Source of the DNA: Heterobilharzia americana
Lineage: Eukaryota; Platyhelminthes; Trematoda; Strigeidida; Schistosomatidae
Direction: 5' to 3'
Assembly (NCBI GenBank): GCA_944470555.2
Contig: OX104129.1
Coordinates: 46,161,998-46,225,997 of the forward strand
Length of the DNA stretch: 64,000 nucleotides
The notes under the pieces: model-generated
Told to the model about the DNA's origin: nothing
Databases searched by the model: none
Seen by the model: only the letters and a program-made list of their open reading frames with translations
Part shown: positions 1 through 12,474 of the stretch, piece by piece
Layout: every line of letters begins with the position of its first letter
Position numbering within the stretch: the stretch's first letter is position 1
Made by a program: the position numbers and the translations under genes

Positions 1-3000
1 ATAAGTATTAGTTGTCTACATTAATCACTAGGGAGTACTCAGTTTCATGAAGTCTAGTTCTAAGAGCTGATAAATAATTTTGGACTGTTATCAGTAAACA
101 AACAGACTCAGTACCATAATTTACTTCCACTTAGGTCAGTCTAAGCCAAAGTAGCTCAACTCCGTCATCTCTAAATGTAGGACTGAGGCACAACGTTTCG
201 TTTTTAAGGCTATGTCATAAACCTTGCTAACTAAAACAACCAATCATAATACTTGGATCCAGCACCTCCAGCCCATTAACGCATACCAACTGAGATTACT
301 GAAGATGCATCGTGAATGTAAATCCCTTTGCTTGATGATAACGTTACAAAATATACAACATCAATCTGTAAGTCTTTTTGTAAACACTGTGATAAATGAC
401 GTATTATGTAAAAATAGGTAAAATTAATGTTTTGCAGTAAAATAATTCTTGGGTAGTTAAATAATATGAGGATGGTTATCAATATGAATTTGTATCACCC
501 CAAGAAATATTGAAAACCAGGGATAACTGTACCACTATTGCTTCCTAATTATGGACTATATATATGTAAGTTTTGATTTGATCTAATCACTATTCATTGT
601 CATTGAATCACATCTACCTTCATTTCAGATATGGTTTATGTCACAGCCTTTCTCTAAGGAATTTCAGTTTCCTAATTTCATATATTATTAAGGTATCACA
701 CTATTCTGATGTTTTAGAATAATTAACAGCTTCACAGTATCTCTCATTTTCCTTCAGTTCTCTAGTTAATGACATTTAATATTGAAAACTACTCTCCGAC
801 TAAATACAAAAGAATGTGTCGATTAAAGTCCAGTTCAAACGATGAAGTTAATCCTTACTGAACAAGTGAATAGAAATGTAAATAAGAACCCATTTATGGT
901 TAAAAAAGAGTAATTTAGAAAAGCAGGAGGTGAACATTCGCAGTAGTCAAAACAACAAATAATACAATTAGGTAAGCTTCTTTCCTAAGGTATGCACTAA
1001 TAAACGACCTACTTTTCTTAAAAGTACCACATTTAATGCTCAGATAACTACTAGTTTGTTCCTATACTAATAAATTGCATTTTTGTTGTAGTTTCAAGAA
1101 ATAACTGGTTGAATATTTGGTTTAGTACACAGGGCTATATTATTGTTTATTAGATGACGTCTAGAGCATAAGTTATTGCTAATAAATACACCGAAGTAAC
1201 TACACAACCTTCAAATATCATTTTTATAATACAATAGCTCTTCATTTTTTCGCTCTAATGGTAATGAAATCTTCCAAGTATTTGCAGTTTGAGGAATCGT
1301 TTCTGTCTATCTTAAAAGCAACATGTCTAGAATGGAATTCAAATCTTTTTCACTGTTACCCTATAAAGAAGGGATATGAGAAATGATTTAAGATTCTTAA
1401 CAGTGCGGATATTAGAGTTGTCTCTAAAACCACAAACTCCCTCGAAGAGAAACTTTATAGACTTATGTATCTGGTAAGCCAAGTGAAGTAAGTTAACGTA
1501 ATTCATGTAATATCATGCTATATTTGTGAGGTCGAGTACATAGGTTAGAGTAGCCAACCACTTAAGCTTGGAGAAATATATTACGGTCAACTCTACAAAG
1601 ATAAATAACTTGTTAGAACACTCGGTTATCACTATAAATTCACTGATTCATAATCACACCACATAGGGGATAGAAGGACATTTATACGACTCAATATAGG
1701 TGGGTAGAGCGGGAAACTGATTACAGGATCGTTTTTAATCTAATCAACATCTTACACATGTGACAAGAATGATTCGCCACAAATTGAAGATATTTAGAAG
1801 ACCTTACCTTCCCTATAAAAAATTTTCAGAAAATATCTGCAGAATGTAGTCAATAAGGTTAGTACGAAAGAAATTTCACCAATAATTTTTTCTGCTTTAT
1901 GCATACCTTTTTTTAACCATGGGCAGTTGAGTGCTTTTTTGATTACAATGGTCTTAGGTGCCAGCATGAATCTTTTTGCTGCCATAATTCCTTGAAAATA
2001 TACTCAAGGTGTTCACCTGATTTTGAACTGTAAGTCGACTGTAAAGTTAATAATTTTTATTGTGTACTTTAGGACCATTTCTTGTGAATATATTCTGAGT
2101 ATTTAACTCATCTTCAAAGCGTTTTACTGAGTCGCTGGAAATGGCATTCTATGTATTACTTTCATACCTGTTTAAGTTTTCCTGTCATATCCAGTTGATA
2201 AGTAATAAGTGAAACTTTGTCAAATAAACTTGACTCTGAAAATGTTGCGGGGTTTTGATTGTGGTAAAATGAAAGCCTATTTCATGACAGGATTTATGCA
2301 AGCGGACACCTAATTAACGACCAAATGCTGTACCATTTGAGCCGGAAGACAAGGAAAATAAAAGTTTTGGTGATGATTTATTGAACAGCCTGTGACCAGC
2401 GCTGAGCACTTGGAAGCAGAATACAACACTAGTCACCTACAAACACTGGGGCAAATGAAAAATCATATAGTCTGATAAATACCCATTGAAATAATTCAGT
2501 CTGTTTTTTTCAGATGTCACTGTCTTTTTTATGTGACAGAAAGACAGTCACAGATACCATATTTTGGCTATTACGTAGATGGCATCAAGACATACCAGTT
2601 AAGCATAGTATTGGGGTAAATATGATTCGGCACGAAGTCTAAGATTACAACAGTATATTTTTGTCGGTAATGAAATAACTATTGCTCTAATGTTATTTTA
2701 AAAGGAGTGAAGTAAATTTGGTAATCATGTTTCTTACAGTTATACTGTGAAAACTAGCATTTTATATACAACTGATGTTATTTATAGGGGAGAAAGCATT
2801 TCACCTGTGTATAACAAAAAGTTTGTGTTAGAATGCTTTGCTCAGCAGTATAGAAATAGGCTCAGTGCTGGTAACCACTGTCGATCGTAACTAGCCGTCT
2901 AACAACAGTCAGGGTACACCGTCATGGTGAGTCTGTGAGTCTGGTGATCACATAATAAAATGACTGATAGTACTCGATCAGGATGAGACACCATGAAATC

Positions 3001-3060
3001 GGTCAGTCTGTTGTGACCAATAACTATGCCTGATTCAGTCGTACAAAAAGTCAGTTACAG
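1..3060. other. AT-rich DNA, no gene recognised
   Basis: Only short open frames with no recognisable motif. Around 150-225 there is a weak resemblance to the tRNA-like head of the repeat at 3061, too poor to call. Confidence 0.6.
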
Positions 3061-3212
3061 CCCAAACAGCTCAGTAGTAAGGTCTGTAACTGTAGGACTG
3101 GGTGAAACCGATTTAAATCCATGAGGAGACATCATTCCTTTTGAAGATGCAGAGACATCTTGCTGACGCGTGTCAATAATCATGAAGCTTAGTTTATGCA
3201 GGGCTCTGTTTG
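3061..3212 (+). repeat. SMalpha-like tRNA-headed SINE with decayed hammerhead
   Basis: A tRNA-like head (GCTCAGTAG near 3069, B-box-like GATTTAAATCC at 3110-3120) is followed by a segment containing CTGACG at 3163-3168, GTGTC, then GAAGC and a GC-rich end. The order matches the other SMalpha-like copies in this window (6548, 40767, 54771). SMalpha elements of schistosomes are short, Pol III-type repeats carrying a hammerhead ribozyme; that is family knowledge. Here the core has CG in place of GA after CTGAC, so I expect no cleavage. Confidence 0.5.
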
Positions 3213-4437
3213 CCAACTGCCTCCAACCGACTAACGCTTCCACTCACATCAATAATCTTTTCAGCTACACATTTGTTTAGCAGATAACAAAAATATTGTT
3301 GATTGTCGATAGTGCAGTAAAGTAAGTTATATACCGTTTATTGGTACTGCTTTAGACAGCCAGAAATCCAGACCATCGAAGCCTGGACTAGACTTTCAGC
3401 AACACACCAGAAGTAATATTATTAGTTTCATCAATTTAAACCCTTTAAAGATTATGACATGATTTACTACTGATTCAAAATATATATATGCATGCATCCT
3501 GATACTGATCACTTACCAATTTAATTAATTTGTTAACATAGACTGACATCCGGTGTTTATCTCCTCATGATTATGTAGACAACAAGTGAATTACTGATAA
3601 AATACTTACGCAAACACAATGCTATCGATAAGAATCAGTGATAATATGCGTTCATAAAAGTGATCATCGTAATATTGTTGACCTTCTTTTATTCACATCT
3701 ATAAATGTTACCCAGTGTCTCATAAATAAATAAAATTGTAAATATGTTGCTCATTTTTTAGAATAACTCCTCTCTGAGTTCTATTGGGCAGTAGTCATTG
3801 TAGAAGAAAGAAAGAAAGAAATACAAAGATAACAGGATGAAAGGAGAGAGAGCGATAGAGAAGAAAAAAGATGGGACAGTTTATCTGCATGAACACATTT
3901 AGACACATAAACACACATCTGCACTTACGTACACATATTCTAGATACACTAAATTATCTGAGTTTGTCGTCTACTTTTAAGCGTTCAGTACGTCAGTATA
4001 ATAACCCCTTTCAATATGACAGTTGATAATATTTGTGATAGTATTATTTATTATCATTACTTAAATGGACTGAAGTTAGATTAAGAGAGGAAGCAGGAAT
4101 CAGATGTCAAATTATATCTATCCCAACAATATTAAATACAGTTGAAGAAAGCTTATACGAGAGAAGGAAAACAATGTTAAAATGCAACAGCTGATAGCTT
4201 AGTTTAGATAATCCATACTGGGTAGTAATTGTCCACTCATATGCACATAAATATAAATACGTTGTTGGTGTGCACAAAGAGGCATAGATATACGGCTTTG
4301 ACAGAAAATATGTTTACTTATAACCTAGTATGCACAAGAATATATGCATATATATGTACTTGCACATATACATACATGCTTATAGCTGTACCCACGATGT
4401 TAACCAACAAACACAGCGAAAAGTAACATGACAGAAT

Positions 4438-4440
<3 letters not shown>
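3213..4440. other. no gene recognised
   Basis: AT-rich. There is a short GAAA-rich run near 3807-3870 and a CA-rich stretch near 3900-3945. I see no coding or RNA feature. Confidence 0.6.

Positions 4441-4482
<42 letters not shown>
4441..4482. repeat. (AT)21 microsatellite
   Basis: A perfect run of 21 AT dinucleotides, read directly. It creates apparent Ile/Tyr-rich open frames on the minus strand that are not genes. Confidence 0.98.
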
Positions 4483-4484
<2 letters not shown>

Positions 4485-4899
4485 CGGGAAAATGCAAAAT
4501 AATACGCATGTGAAACAGTACAGCTGAAAAACTTGAATGACAATTTGTTCATCTCTTAAGAAATACATGTTTAAGTACAATAGTGGAGAAATTTTCCCTC
4601 AGAGAAACTGGGTTTCCTCGAGGTGTACTTAAAATGTTTTACTACTATGTAGATAGATACGCCTTTATGAATAAATTGAGAAAAATGAAAGAGAACAAAC
4701 GTAACAAAAAGAAGTTAGTGGTTCACTGACTACTTTTATGCATTTCAAAGCGTAGACTACAGTTATATTTATCACTTCACATGTACATATGGTACAAGTA
4801 GATAGGAAGAACAGAGGGTTGGTTGTCTACTAGGATTGCCGAGTACATGCCAAAGATTCGGTGTGTCAGAGGTTTCACCTCATTCAGCAGTGCAACAGA

Positions 4900-5045
4900 T
4901 CATCACTTAACGGATACGGGACACCAGGTAGATACCAAATAATCCTTCATAGTAGTCAACAAACAAACGATGTCGTACTTACTTCGAATTGCCAAAGCTA
5001 TCCGACCAGTTCAGCCGGAACTGTGTGTTCAGAAGGAGACAATTA
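4900..5045 (+). repeat. unnamed dispersed repeat, copy 1
   Basis: This resembles a second stretch at 14376-14545. Shared blocks are GGATACGGGACACCA...GTAGAT near the start and GAACTGTGTGTTCAGAAGGA... (GAACTTTGTATTCAAAAAGA in the other copy) near the end, with similar text between them (TTCGAATTGCCA against TTCGCCACATAG). I cannot name the family; it has no visible coding capacity. Confidence 0.5.
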
Positions 5046-5995
5046 CTAATTTATTATTACCTTGGTAATTAGTGACTTTTGACCCTCTTTCCCAATTTTT
5101 TCTAATCAACTTATTTTGTGCTTATTCATATCCGCATTCATATTGATTAGCGTTTCATTATTACGATATATGCTAATATTACGACAGTTTTATCTCACCC
5201 AATTATCATTTTGTCAACATGATATTTTCACATGATTGCGCAACCCCTTCTACCTACCACTAGTCTTATCTCACTCATTCACGAACATTTTTCACCTTAC
5301 CCTTATTTTATTTGACTGAACTTATTACCTGAACTTACTTTATGACCTGAATCATTATGATTTCCTTTTGTTTGAAACATTAAATAATATCGTGAATCGC
5401 TTCATACGAGGTATTTTTATATTTGTTATAGCAATTATTTGCTATTTGCATTTGAAGTGAATCCTATGAAATAAATGACGTCGTCTTATTCTGCAAACAG
5501 TGTTCTCATTGCGTTATTCAGAGTAGAAACTAAACATGCTAAGGAAACTACGATTGGCAGGATAATCATTAAGTAATGAAAAAGCAGGTGCTTGTCTCTA
5601 AGCAAAACAATATCGTCGCATCTGTCCACGTGAACACTAACTAACAGTGGAGCGTCAGGACAGATCATCGCTTATATCAATACAGACGGATAATTGTGGA
5701 CATGAATTTAACTGGGAAAATGTGGAAATCCTGGAAAGAGGAAATACAAAGAATGCCAGAGAATTTTTAAAAGCTTGGACTTCAGGTCAGTGACCGACAG
5801 ACATACTAACACTGATATAATCTATCAAACAATAAGAAACAATAAAAAGGTCACAGTTCATGTCAGCAGGACAACAGATCGAAATAAGTGTGCAGACAAT
5901 GACAAGAGAAACAGAGAAACAAACCACACTCAAGGCCATGAGGACAAGCTACTTAGCCAATCGTGGAGGTAACCCTACAGCCCACTTCTTTCCGA
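5046..5995. other. no gene recognised
   Basis: Pyrimidine-rich DNA from about 5080 to 5400, then AT-rich sequence. No supported feature. Confidence 0.55.
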
Positions 5996-6073
5996 GGGTT
6001 GTGCTGATGATATTGTCTAGAATGATAATGAAGTCTTCACAACTAAAACTATCAAGCTCAGATAACACAACCC
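5996..6073 (+). ncRNA. hammerhead-like hairpin, diverged copy
   Basis: An outer stem of eight perfect pairs (GGGTTGTG at 5996-6003 with CACAACCC at 6066-6073) encloses CTGATGA at 6004-6010. Next come a stem ATTGTC (6012-6017) / GATAAT (6024-6029) around a six-base loop, and GAAG where hammerheads have GAAA. The copy at 31489-31589 has the same layout with different bases in the inner stem (GTCGTC/GACGAT), so the pairing is kept while the sequence changes. One unpaired T separates CTGATGA from the inner stem, which is not canonical, and GAAG would be expected to block cleavage. Confidence 0.5.
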
Positions 6074-6547
6074 CATCAAAATCCTTTTGGCTTTGTATTT
6101 TGAAATGCTGTGGTGATTCATTGTCAGCAAGAATGATTCTTTGCGTTTCATGCCAAATAAGAATCAGTGCTAGTGTTGGTGAATAAATCTAAGGCACATT
6201 CAGGGTTTTCTCTTGATCGATAAGGTAAAATAGTGACATAGGATACGGCATATGGTGGAGCCAATCAGAGCACTTGTTCAGCAATACCACTATGAATCCC
6301 TTCTTGCGGCTTCATCCAGCTTGATTGCTATGCACAAACTGCACAAACGAAACACTAAGGAAGGATGATTCAACAGTTTTCACATGGTTGAGGCTTTGGT
6401 AGTGCTGCTTGTGATCAGCGAAAATGATTTCTATGCCCTTTTTCATCGAGAATTGGGGGGGGGGCACTGTCGTTGTCTACCAAATCTGGTTTAAAACATG
6501 ATTGCAAATCATAGAAGCGAAAATAAAACTATCTCTCAAGAAGTGTC
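6074..6547. other. no gene recognised
   Basis: A nine-G run near 6457-6465 is the only notable composition. No feature. Confidence 0.55.
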
Positions 6548-6717
6548 TGTCGTGGCTCAGTAGCCTAGTAACAACGGTCTGGTTATCGAAAAGATGAGTG
6601 ATGAGTTCTAGTCCGAGAGGGAACAAAATCACTCACTGGAATTCAGTTGCATCTAGCTTAAGAGTCTCAAACAGGCTAAATGCACCTCCTGCATTTCACT
6701 GCTAGCCACTATTCATC
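6548..6717 (+). repeat. SMalpha-like SINE
   Basis: The A-box-like TGGCTCAGTAG (6553-6563) and B-box-like GAGTTCTAGTCC (6603-6614) are spaced as in a tRNA. They are followed by a hammerhead-derived segment at about 6646-6693 and the ending ACTGCTAGCCACTATTCATC, which the minus-strand copy at 40767 shares (ACTGCCAGCCACTATCCATC). In the ribozyme part the core reads CTTAAGA instead of CTGACGA, and GAAAC has become TAAAT. This copy is therefore a relic. Confidence 0.65.
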
Positions 6718-9304
6718 ATTCTTATCAAAGTGAAACCACTGCCAATCCAAAGTCACTGGCACTGGGACCCATAAACCAAGACTGGGTGTTCAATTTGGTC
6801 AAGTGGACGAAGGAAAATTACAAGCTCAAACACTAACCGTTTTCATTCTTGTAATTTTTTACGTGAAGTGATTTGTCGGACGGCCGTGTGTCTGCTAAAT
6901 TTATACTGGTAGCTAATTGCGGTTATAAGTAACTGGCAAAATTTAAAGAAATGATCTGAAGTTTTATAATTAGGTTTACAAAGTTGTTTTCGCGTTACTG
7001 AAGCTCATAGAAGAAAATATTTAACTGAAAATGAAGTCAAGTTGTTTGTCATACCGAAACGAAAAATTCTGGAGAGAAGGAAATCTAATTTTTTATTTAC
7101 AGCCTTGAGCAGAAACTTTTGCAATTCACACGTCAACAAATATTTATAACCAAACGTTGGGCATTAAATTTTCTGTGAGGTTAAATAAAACAACTGAAGA
7201 ACTTTGATCCACTTGTTCACCTGAAGACAGGCTGCTTGGTGCGATTGATGGACTATGAGTTGGCAAAGGAAAGTAATCTGTTTCCAGCTTCGTAATCTTC
7301 ATTTCAGGGACAGAAAACTTCCAGGTTAGTACAGTTGGTCATTGTCGCATCTACAAGGTAATCTGCAGCCACAAATGATTAGCCTGAACTAAACGTGGGG
7401 ATGATAATGTTAATGCTTGTTAGATCGGAAGTGAGACAAGAGAAGTTAACTTATTCACTCCTTTACTTGTGAACGCAAGTAAAAGAGATCAGCGGTTTTC
7501 ATAAAATTGTCGATGTTAGTCGTTTGGATCATTAAGATAATACGCCTATATGTGTAATACAAAGAATGGAATTTTGTAAGTAATTGAACTCGACAACAAT
7601 TATATGATTTCCTCTATTCAGATACCAAACACTGATAGTTTGTCCATACTTTAGAAGTTTCTTGAGTTAAACTTCCCGGTTGTAGTTAGTTTATTTTGCT
7701 ATAACTGTTGAATCATCAGAAGCATGCTGCTTAAAACTAGTGAGTTTGTTACCACTATTCAGTGACGTAAACTTTTTGTTCTCACTAGAAGACGAACATG
7801 CTCATAATGTCAGAAATAACGATGAAACGTCCTTCAGAAGTACAGAGTAAATAGCCACAACTGTATTAACTGAAAGATTCAGTTCTGTAAGAGGCTGTTC
7901 ATCTAGTAATCTTTGTGTTTGTTTATTTTAGTCTGTTACATTAGACAGAAAACATTTTTAAATAGTGACGCTACTTTATATTAAGGCCAAATTTTAAGGG
8001 CTTGAAATAAAACTTTTTGCAAAACTCAGGAAATGATGTTTCCTCTGAGTAACAAGTCAAAAGTATACGAAATTAGTGAAACATCTGGATTTATCCATTA
8101 ATAATTTCTGAAACTAGGCACAGTTTTCAGCAGTTGAATTTTGGCTGTTTACTAGTTTCTTTAGGTGAAGCGTTCTGCTGCTCTCATGTTTCAAAAGGCT
8201 GAACAATATTTCGCGACTTAGTCCAACATTGTATAAACCTTATGGACCACATCCCGGTAAGTAATCCTATTCGGCTTCTAACGATAATCTTTAAACCTTG
8301 TTACTCATCTGATCCCCCAAATATATTTCAGAAGAATAAAGAGAATACTATTAAGTAAGAAATGATATACACAAGTCACTGTTTACCTTCATATAATTAA
8401 ATACCAACTTATCAGCCAATATGTTCTTCAGCTATTCCGCATCGCCGTGAAAGGTTTGCTAATTTTCGTTTATTTGCTGAAGCAACTACGTGCTGAACAT
8501 TGAAGACCGTATGCGCAAAATTCGGAGCTTAGCACGAATAAATGTCAATTCAACTGATTTAATGACAGATTCACGGTAATAATGAAAGTAGATTCACGTA
8601 ACTTAAATTGCCCAAAGTTTTCTAGCTCTGTTCAATCGAATGCATGTGTAGTCAGAAGTGCATATTTATTCTTCTCTGTCGATTTGTGTTTAATAATTTA
8701 CTGAGTATTTCCGGTATGAAGCTCCAATATCAGTTGATGTTTGTGTTATTTTATTGCTTCCTTAAGATTCCCAAAAATCAGTTAATGTATATTACTTTTC
8801 CGAGCCGATGTAATGTAGCTGGAAAATCTGACCAGACGTAATGCGCTATGAGATGCCAGACGAAATAATTTAATGTTCTACATGATAAAGTTTATCCCAC
8901 AGTAATTGATGAACAAACAATCACAAAACTTCATGTCTCTTTTACATTTAGATTTCAAATTTCCCCCTCATCACAACAGTTGCAGTGAGTATAAGTTTCT
9001 TTGCCGGGCCAGGAATTTTTTCCAAAAGTAAACGGTATATCTATACATATATATATGTAAAATCCTATTTTTTTACTCAGTGACTAGCCTAATTCAGATA
9101 TATAAAATATGTATCTGTCCACCGAAAACCATTTGGACTTACTAGTACAACACAACCAAATTGTTTGTATACTTTACTGAACAAGAGTAAACGGATTTTT
9201 CTGATGCATTCAAGGATGGCTATTTGATAAAAAGTGAATGGCAATATCATTCGAGTTTGACGCATACTAGTATACTTACCAACAAACGACTGTTAATATG
9301 AGGA
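6718..9304. other. no gene recognised
   Basis: AT-rich. Open frames stay below about 70 codons and show no motif I know. Confidence 0.6.
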
Positions 9305-9440
9305 AAAAACTTGGGCACTGTGGTAGGTTGTTTATGTGATATGACACATAGTGACGCAGTATTATTTACTGGAGGGAGTTATGAACAGAATTTATTGCTT
9401 ATATTCATATCAAAGTAATCACACGACTTTCAAACTTCCT
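9305..9440 (-). repeat. PLE 3' end, hairpin block
   Basis: On the minus strand this contains CAATAAATTCTGTTCATAAC and CCAGTAAATAATACTG, then CCACAGTGCCCAAGTTTT. The same order occurs in the arms of the 37.7-38.0 kb inverted repeat, including the CCACAGTGCCCAAGTTTT tail of its left arm. Its position just downstream of the GIY-YIG remnant ties this repeat family to a PLE 3' untranslated region. Confidence 0.7.
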
Positions 9441-9468
9441 TTATATAGTCCAAGAGTCCTTCATTCTC

Positions 9469-9860
9469 TTATTTTAATGGTAGTAAAATTTTCCACATAT
9501 CTGCAGTATGTAATGAGTCATACGTGTTCCACGTGTTAGGTATGAATTCAATGAGCAATGATTCTATGATCAGTCTCTCCTTCCACCTACCTGTATTGGA
9601 TTTTAGAATTGTCATCCTATCCCAGCCTATCGTTTGATCGTGGGTCAGTGCACGCAGAGCGACAGCCAAGACTTTCTCTAAATTACCACTGTACGTTTAG
9701 CTAGATTCCTGTTCTACTATTCTGTCTAACTCAGATTGGCTGGTTTGCTGTATACACTTGACCTCACAATCATTACATGGTATTTGATGGATTAGGTTAT
9801 TTTTCGTAATTGGCCCCATTGAATCTTTTAGCCTACAAAGTTTCCCTCTGAGTGAGTTTG
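9469..9860 (-). pseudogene. GIY-YIG endonuclease remnant of the PLE
   Basis: The minus strand reads LKDSMGPITKNNLIHQIPC then NDCEVKCIQQTSQ, the typical PLE lead-in (IPCxxC, then the YxGQT region). After an in-frame stop it continues with ALRALTHDQTIGWDRMTIL and a block ending RWKERLIIESLLIE. The latter corresponds to the PLE pattern of a His, an Asp before the IL strand, and the catalytic Glu. The YVGQT motif has decayed to CIQQT. The domain would be C-terminal to the RT in an intact element, as it is here. Confidence 0.8.
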
Positions 9861-9990
9861 GGGGCTTAAATGTCACCCTAATCCCAGTATTTGTAAGAAT
9901 TCTACGTAAAATTTCCGATATACGTTACATTACAGAGGATTTGAATTTCCTCCTAAGCATGTTGCAGCCACCACTAACATTATCAATTCT

Positions 9991-10530
9991 TCACTTATCA
10001 GTCTCTATAAACCTTTTAATAAACTGCGGAGAATGGTTATTAAGAAGTGGTGTCTCTTTGATGTATTTCATTTCCTTATTTAGGCTTCCCGACGTACTAG
10101 TCAATCCCCCAGCCCGACTACTTAAACATTTTGAAAAATGTAGGATGAGATACTGTGAAATCCAAGCATCTGTCCGAATGTGTGGGTTCCTATAAACACT
10201 GGTGTCTAAGCTTCCATCTTCTCTTCTTTTAACTGCACACATCCTTCTACATTTTCTAATTCGTAAGTGAATTGGCTTGCATCTACTGTCGAGCTAATTC
10301 GTGCGAAAAACTCTGGATGTGTTCTGATTTCAGAATATCAAATGTGTCATCTACATACAGTCACTGTACTTTTGGGTGGGTTGGAATGTTCTTAATCCTA
10401 TTTGTTCCGAACTGTCCACAAATATATCAGCTACGATCGGGGATACTAGAGATCCCATCACTGCTGGACTGTTTCATGAAACGGGATGTTAGCAAAGAAT
10501 AATCCCAAGCTGAAGTAATTGGCCAACTGT
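9991..10530 (-). pseudogene. Penelope-like reverse transcriptase fragment
   Basis: The fragment begins near the RT palm. MGSLVSP (complement of about 10438-10458) matches the conserved GSPLSP block, and YVDDTF (complement of 10340-10357) carries the catalytic aspartates. Next is VKRREDGSLDTSVYRNP, the usual PLE block after the palm, whose normal form has YRKPT. Frames switch at least twice and stops follow the block ELARQ, so no enzyme can be made. N-terminal RT motifs are absent. The YxDDTF form separates this from the FADD of the RTE elements nearby. Confidence 0.85.
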
Positions 10531-10593
10531 TTAGCGTACTACTCAATCAGAATGATAACATGTTTTAGGCAGTGAAGTTATTATATAACCAAT

Positions 10594-10605
10594 ATATTTC
10601 AGCTT
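10594..10605. repeat. target-site duplication, left, of RTE copy A
   Basis: ATATTTCAGCTT here recurs exactly at 13921-13932, just after the (TAA)n tail of copy A. A flanking direct repeat is the expected mark of target-primed insertion. Confidence 0.85.
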
Positions 10606-10858
10606 AACCTCGCCTGGTTAACTAGTTCACTAGCTACTAGCCGGTCCTAAGCCCGGGTAAACAGGGAAGGTTAGGCATAGGGCTAGCAACCCTACCCCGT
10701 AAAACAAATCTAACCGCTAAACAAACTTCAAAGCACAAACAAGATATAAAAAATGAAAACAAAATTATTCCTCGCTGGAATCGGAGAGGCGAAATGACGC
10801 CAGTTGATGAAAGCCTGTCTTCGGGAAGCCAATTGGCCGATGTGTCTTCTCTCCCTCG

Positions 10859-11640
10859 ATGACAGCAAAAGTAAACGTGGGGACATGGAATGTCCACGCC
10901 ATGTTTGCACCCGGTAAGGCAGCCCAGATTGCAAAGGAGATGAGAAGGTATCACATCGAAGTGCTTGGGATCTGCGAAAGCAGATGGAATGGGAGTGGAG
11001 TCTCCAAACTGTCAACTGGAGAATCAATAATCTACTCCGGTCACCCAGACGATAAACACGAACCAGCACACTGAGTTATGGAGTGGCTATCATCATATCC
11101 CCTTGAAGAGCATCGAAGGCTCTCATGCAGTGGGAACCAATCTCCTCATGCAGGATCACGACAGCAAGATTCAACTCAAAAGGAAGGAAGGTCACAATCA
11201 TACAATGCTACACTACACACCTACAAATAATGCAGAGCAAGAGAAAAAGGAGGAATTCTACAGACAACTTCAATCAACACTGGACAAGACCACACTGCAG
11301 TTGGCGATATCAAAATTCCAATGGGCGACATGAATGCCAAACTGGGAGGGGACAACACAGGAAGAGAACTAACCATGGGTCGAGAGGCGCTAGGTGAAAT
11401 GAACGAGGATGGAGAATTGTTTGCAGAATTCTGCACATTCAACGATTTGGTGATTGGAGGCTAGGCAGCGTGTTCAAGCACGAGGATATCCACAAAGCGA
11501 CATGGATTTGATTTCACCAGATGGACACACTAAAAATCAGATCGACTTCATCTCAATCTCAAGAAAATGGAGACGCAGTCTACTTAACACAAGGTGAAGA
11601 AGAAGAGCAGATGTAGGTTCAGACAACTCACTATCCAGTG
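10859..11640 (+). pseudogene. APE-type endonuclease of RTE copy A
   Basis: Starts around ATG-like 10859 with KVNVGTWNVHAMF (the N motif), then GICESRWNG (the metal-binding Glu), then frameshifts near 11075-11125. GDMNAKLGG follows at about 11325, and QIDFIS after that. The final SDH motif reads SDN: codon 11625-11627 is AAC where copy C has CAC, so the catalytic His is lost. This domain would nick target DNA for target-primed reverse transcription. Confidence 0.88.
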
Positions 11641-12470
11641 CAAGGAACCTTCCAAATCAAGTTAAAAGCCTTCAAGGAAGCTGGTGATAGACCTCAACCC
11701 AAGTACAACACTCGGAAACTGAAGGATGAAACTACACAGGAGATCTTCACGGCAGCCATCAAGACAAAATGGGAGATATCCAGCAACATACCTGAAGAAA
11801 CCTGTGTGGAAGAACACTGGAAGTCTTTGAAAGCTATGTGGAAAGAAACCCGCACAACAGTATTAGGAAGGAAGAAGGTGGAAGACAAGGAATGGATCTC
11901 GATAGATACGTGGAAGCTGATAGAGGAGAGGAGGATGGTGAAACAGAAGATAAACCAGTGCGGTGCAAGGATGCTCAACGACAAGAGGAACTGAGCACAA
12001 TGTATAAAACACTGGACAAAGAAGTGAAGAAGAGTGCACGCAAAGACAAAAGACACTTCTACGAAACACTAGCAAGCGAAGCAGAACAGGGTGCAGGTAA
12101 GAGAGACCTGACGACATTGTATAAAATAACCAGGTTGCTATCAGGGAAGAGATCAACGCAGATGAAACCAATAAAAGATGAAGAAGGAAATTAAACTACC
12201 AAAGGAGAGAAACAGAGGAAACAATGGGCCGACCACTTCAAAAAGCTCTTGAATCGACCACCACCTGCAGCTGCTGAATTACAAGTGAACATAAATCCTT
12301 CAACAAAATTGGAAGTCCTGAACGCCACAAAGCTACTGAAATATGGGAAAGCAGCAGGACCAGACGGGATACCGCCAGAAGCACTGAGAGCAGACGCAGA
12401 GACAACAGCGGCCATGCTCACACCACTATTGCAGAAGGTGTGGAAGGAAGAGAAGGTACCTGGCTAGTGA
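11638..12470 (+). pseudogene. linker / RT N-terminal region of RTE copy A
   Basis: Begins QGTFQIKLKAFKEAGDRPQ in a frame offset from the endonuclease. It continues through a lysine- and glutamate-rich helical linker and shifts frame near 11970 (duplicated GTGC) and near 12194 (stop). It ends with KAAGPDGIPPEALRADAETT, the conserved AxGPDGIP block at the start of RTE and other LINE reverse transcriptases. Confidence 0.88.
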
Positions 12471-12474
12471 TTGA

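Larger units (their letters stand above)
9305..10545 (-). mobile_element. Penelope-like element, 5'-truncated and decayed
   Basis: Read on the minus strand, this contains in order the second half of a Penelope-type reverse transcriptase, a GIY-YIG endonuclease and a 3' untranslated end. PLEs are retroelements that prime at nicks made by their GIY-YIG enzyme. Recognisable pieces are MGSLVSPIVADIF, YVDDTF, VKRREDGSLDTSVYRNP, the entry to GIY-YIG (LIHQIPCNDCE), and a 3' region resembling the repeats at 37.7 and 44.6 kb. Several frameshifts and stops interrupt the frame. The 5' edge lies about 50 bp from the insertion site of RTE copy A, and I see no PLE sequence beyond that insertion, so the truncation is probably independent of it. 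Confidence 0.85.

Noticed and set aside
121..230. tRNA-like SINE head resembling the one at 3061
   Set aside because: Only scattered identity (GTAGCTCA, TGTAGGACTGAG); A- and B-boxes are not convincing.
4318..4580. Minus-strand open frames rich in Ile-Tyr
   Set aside because: They are translations of the (AT)21 microsatellite.
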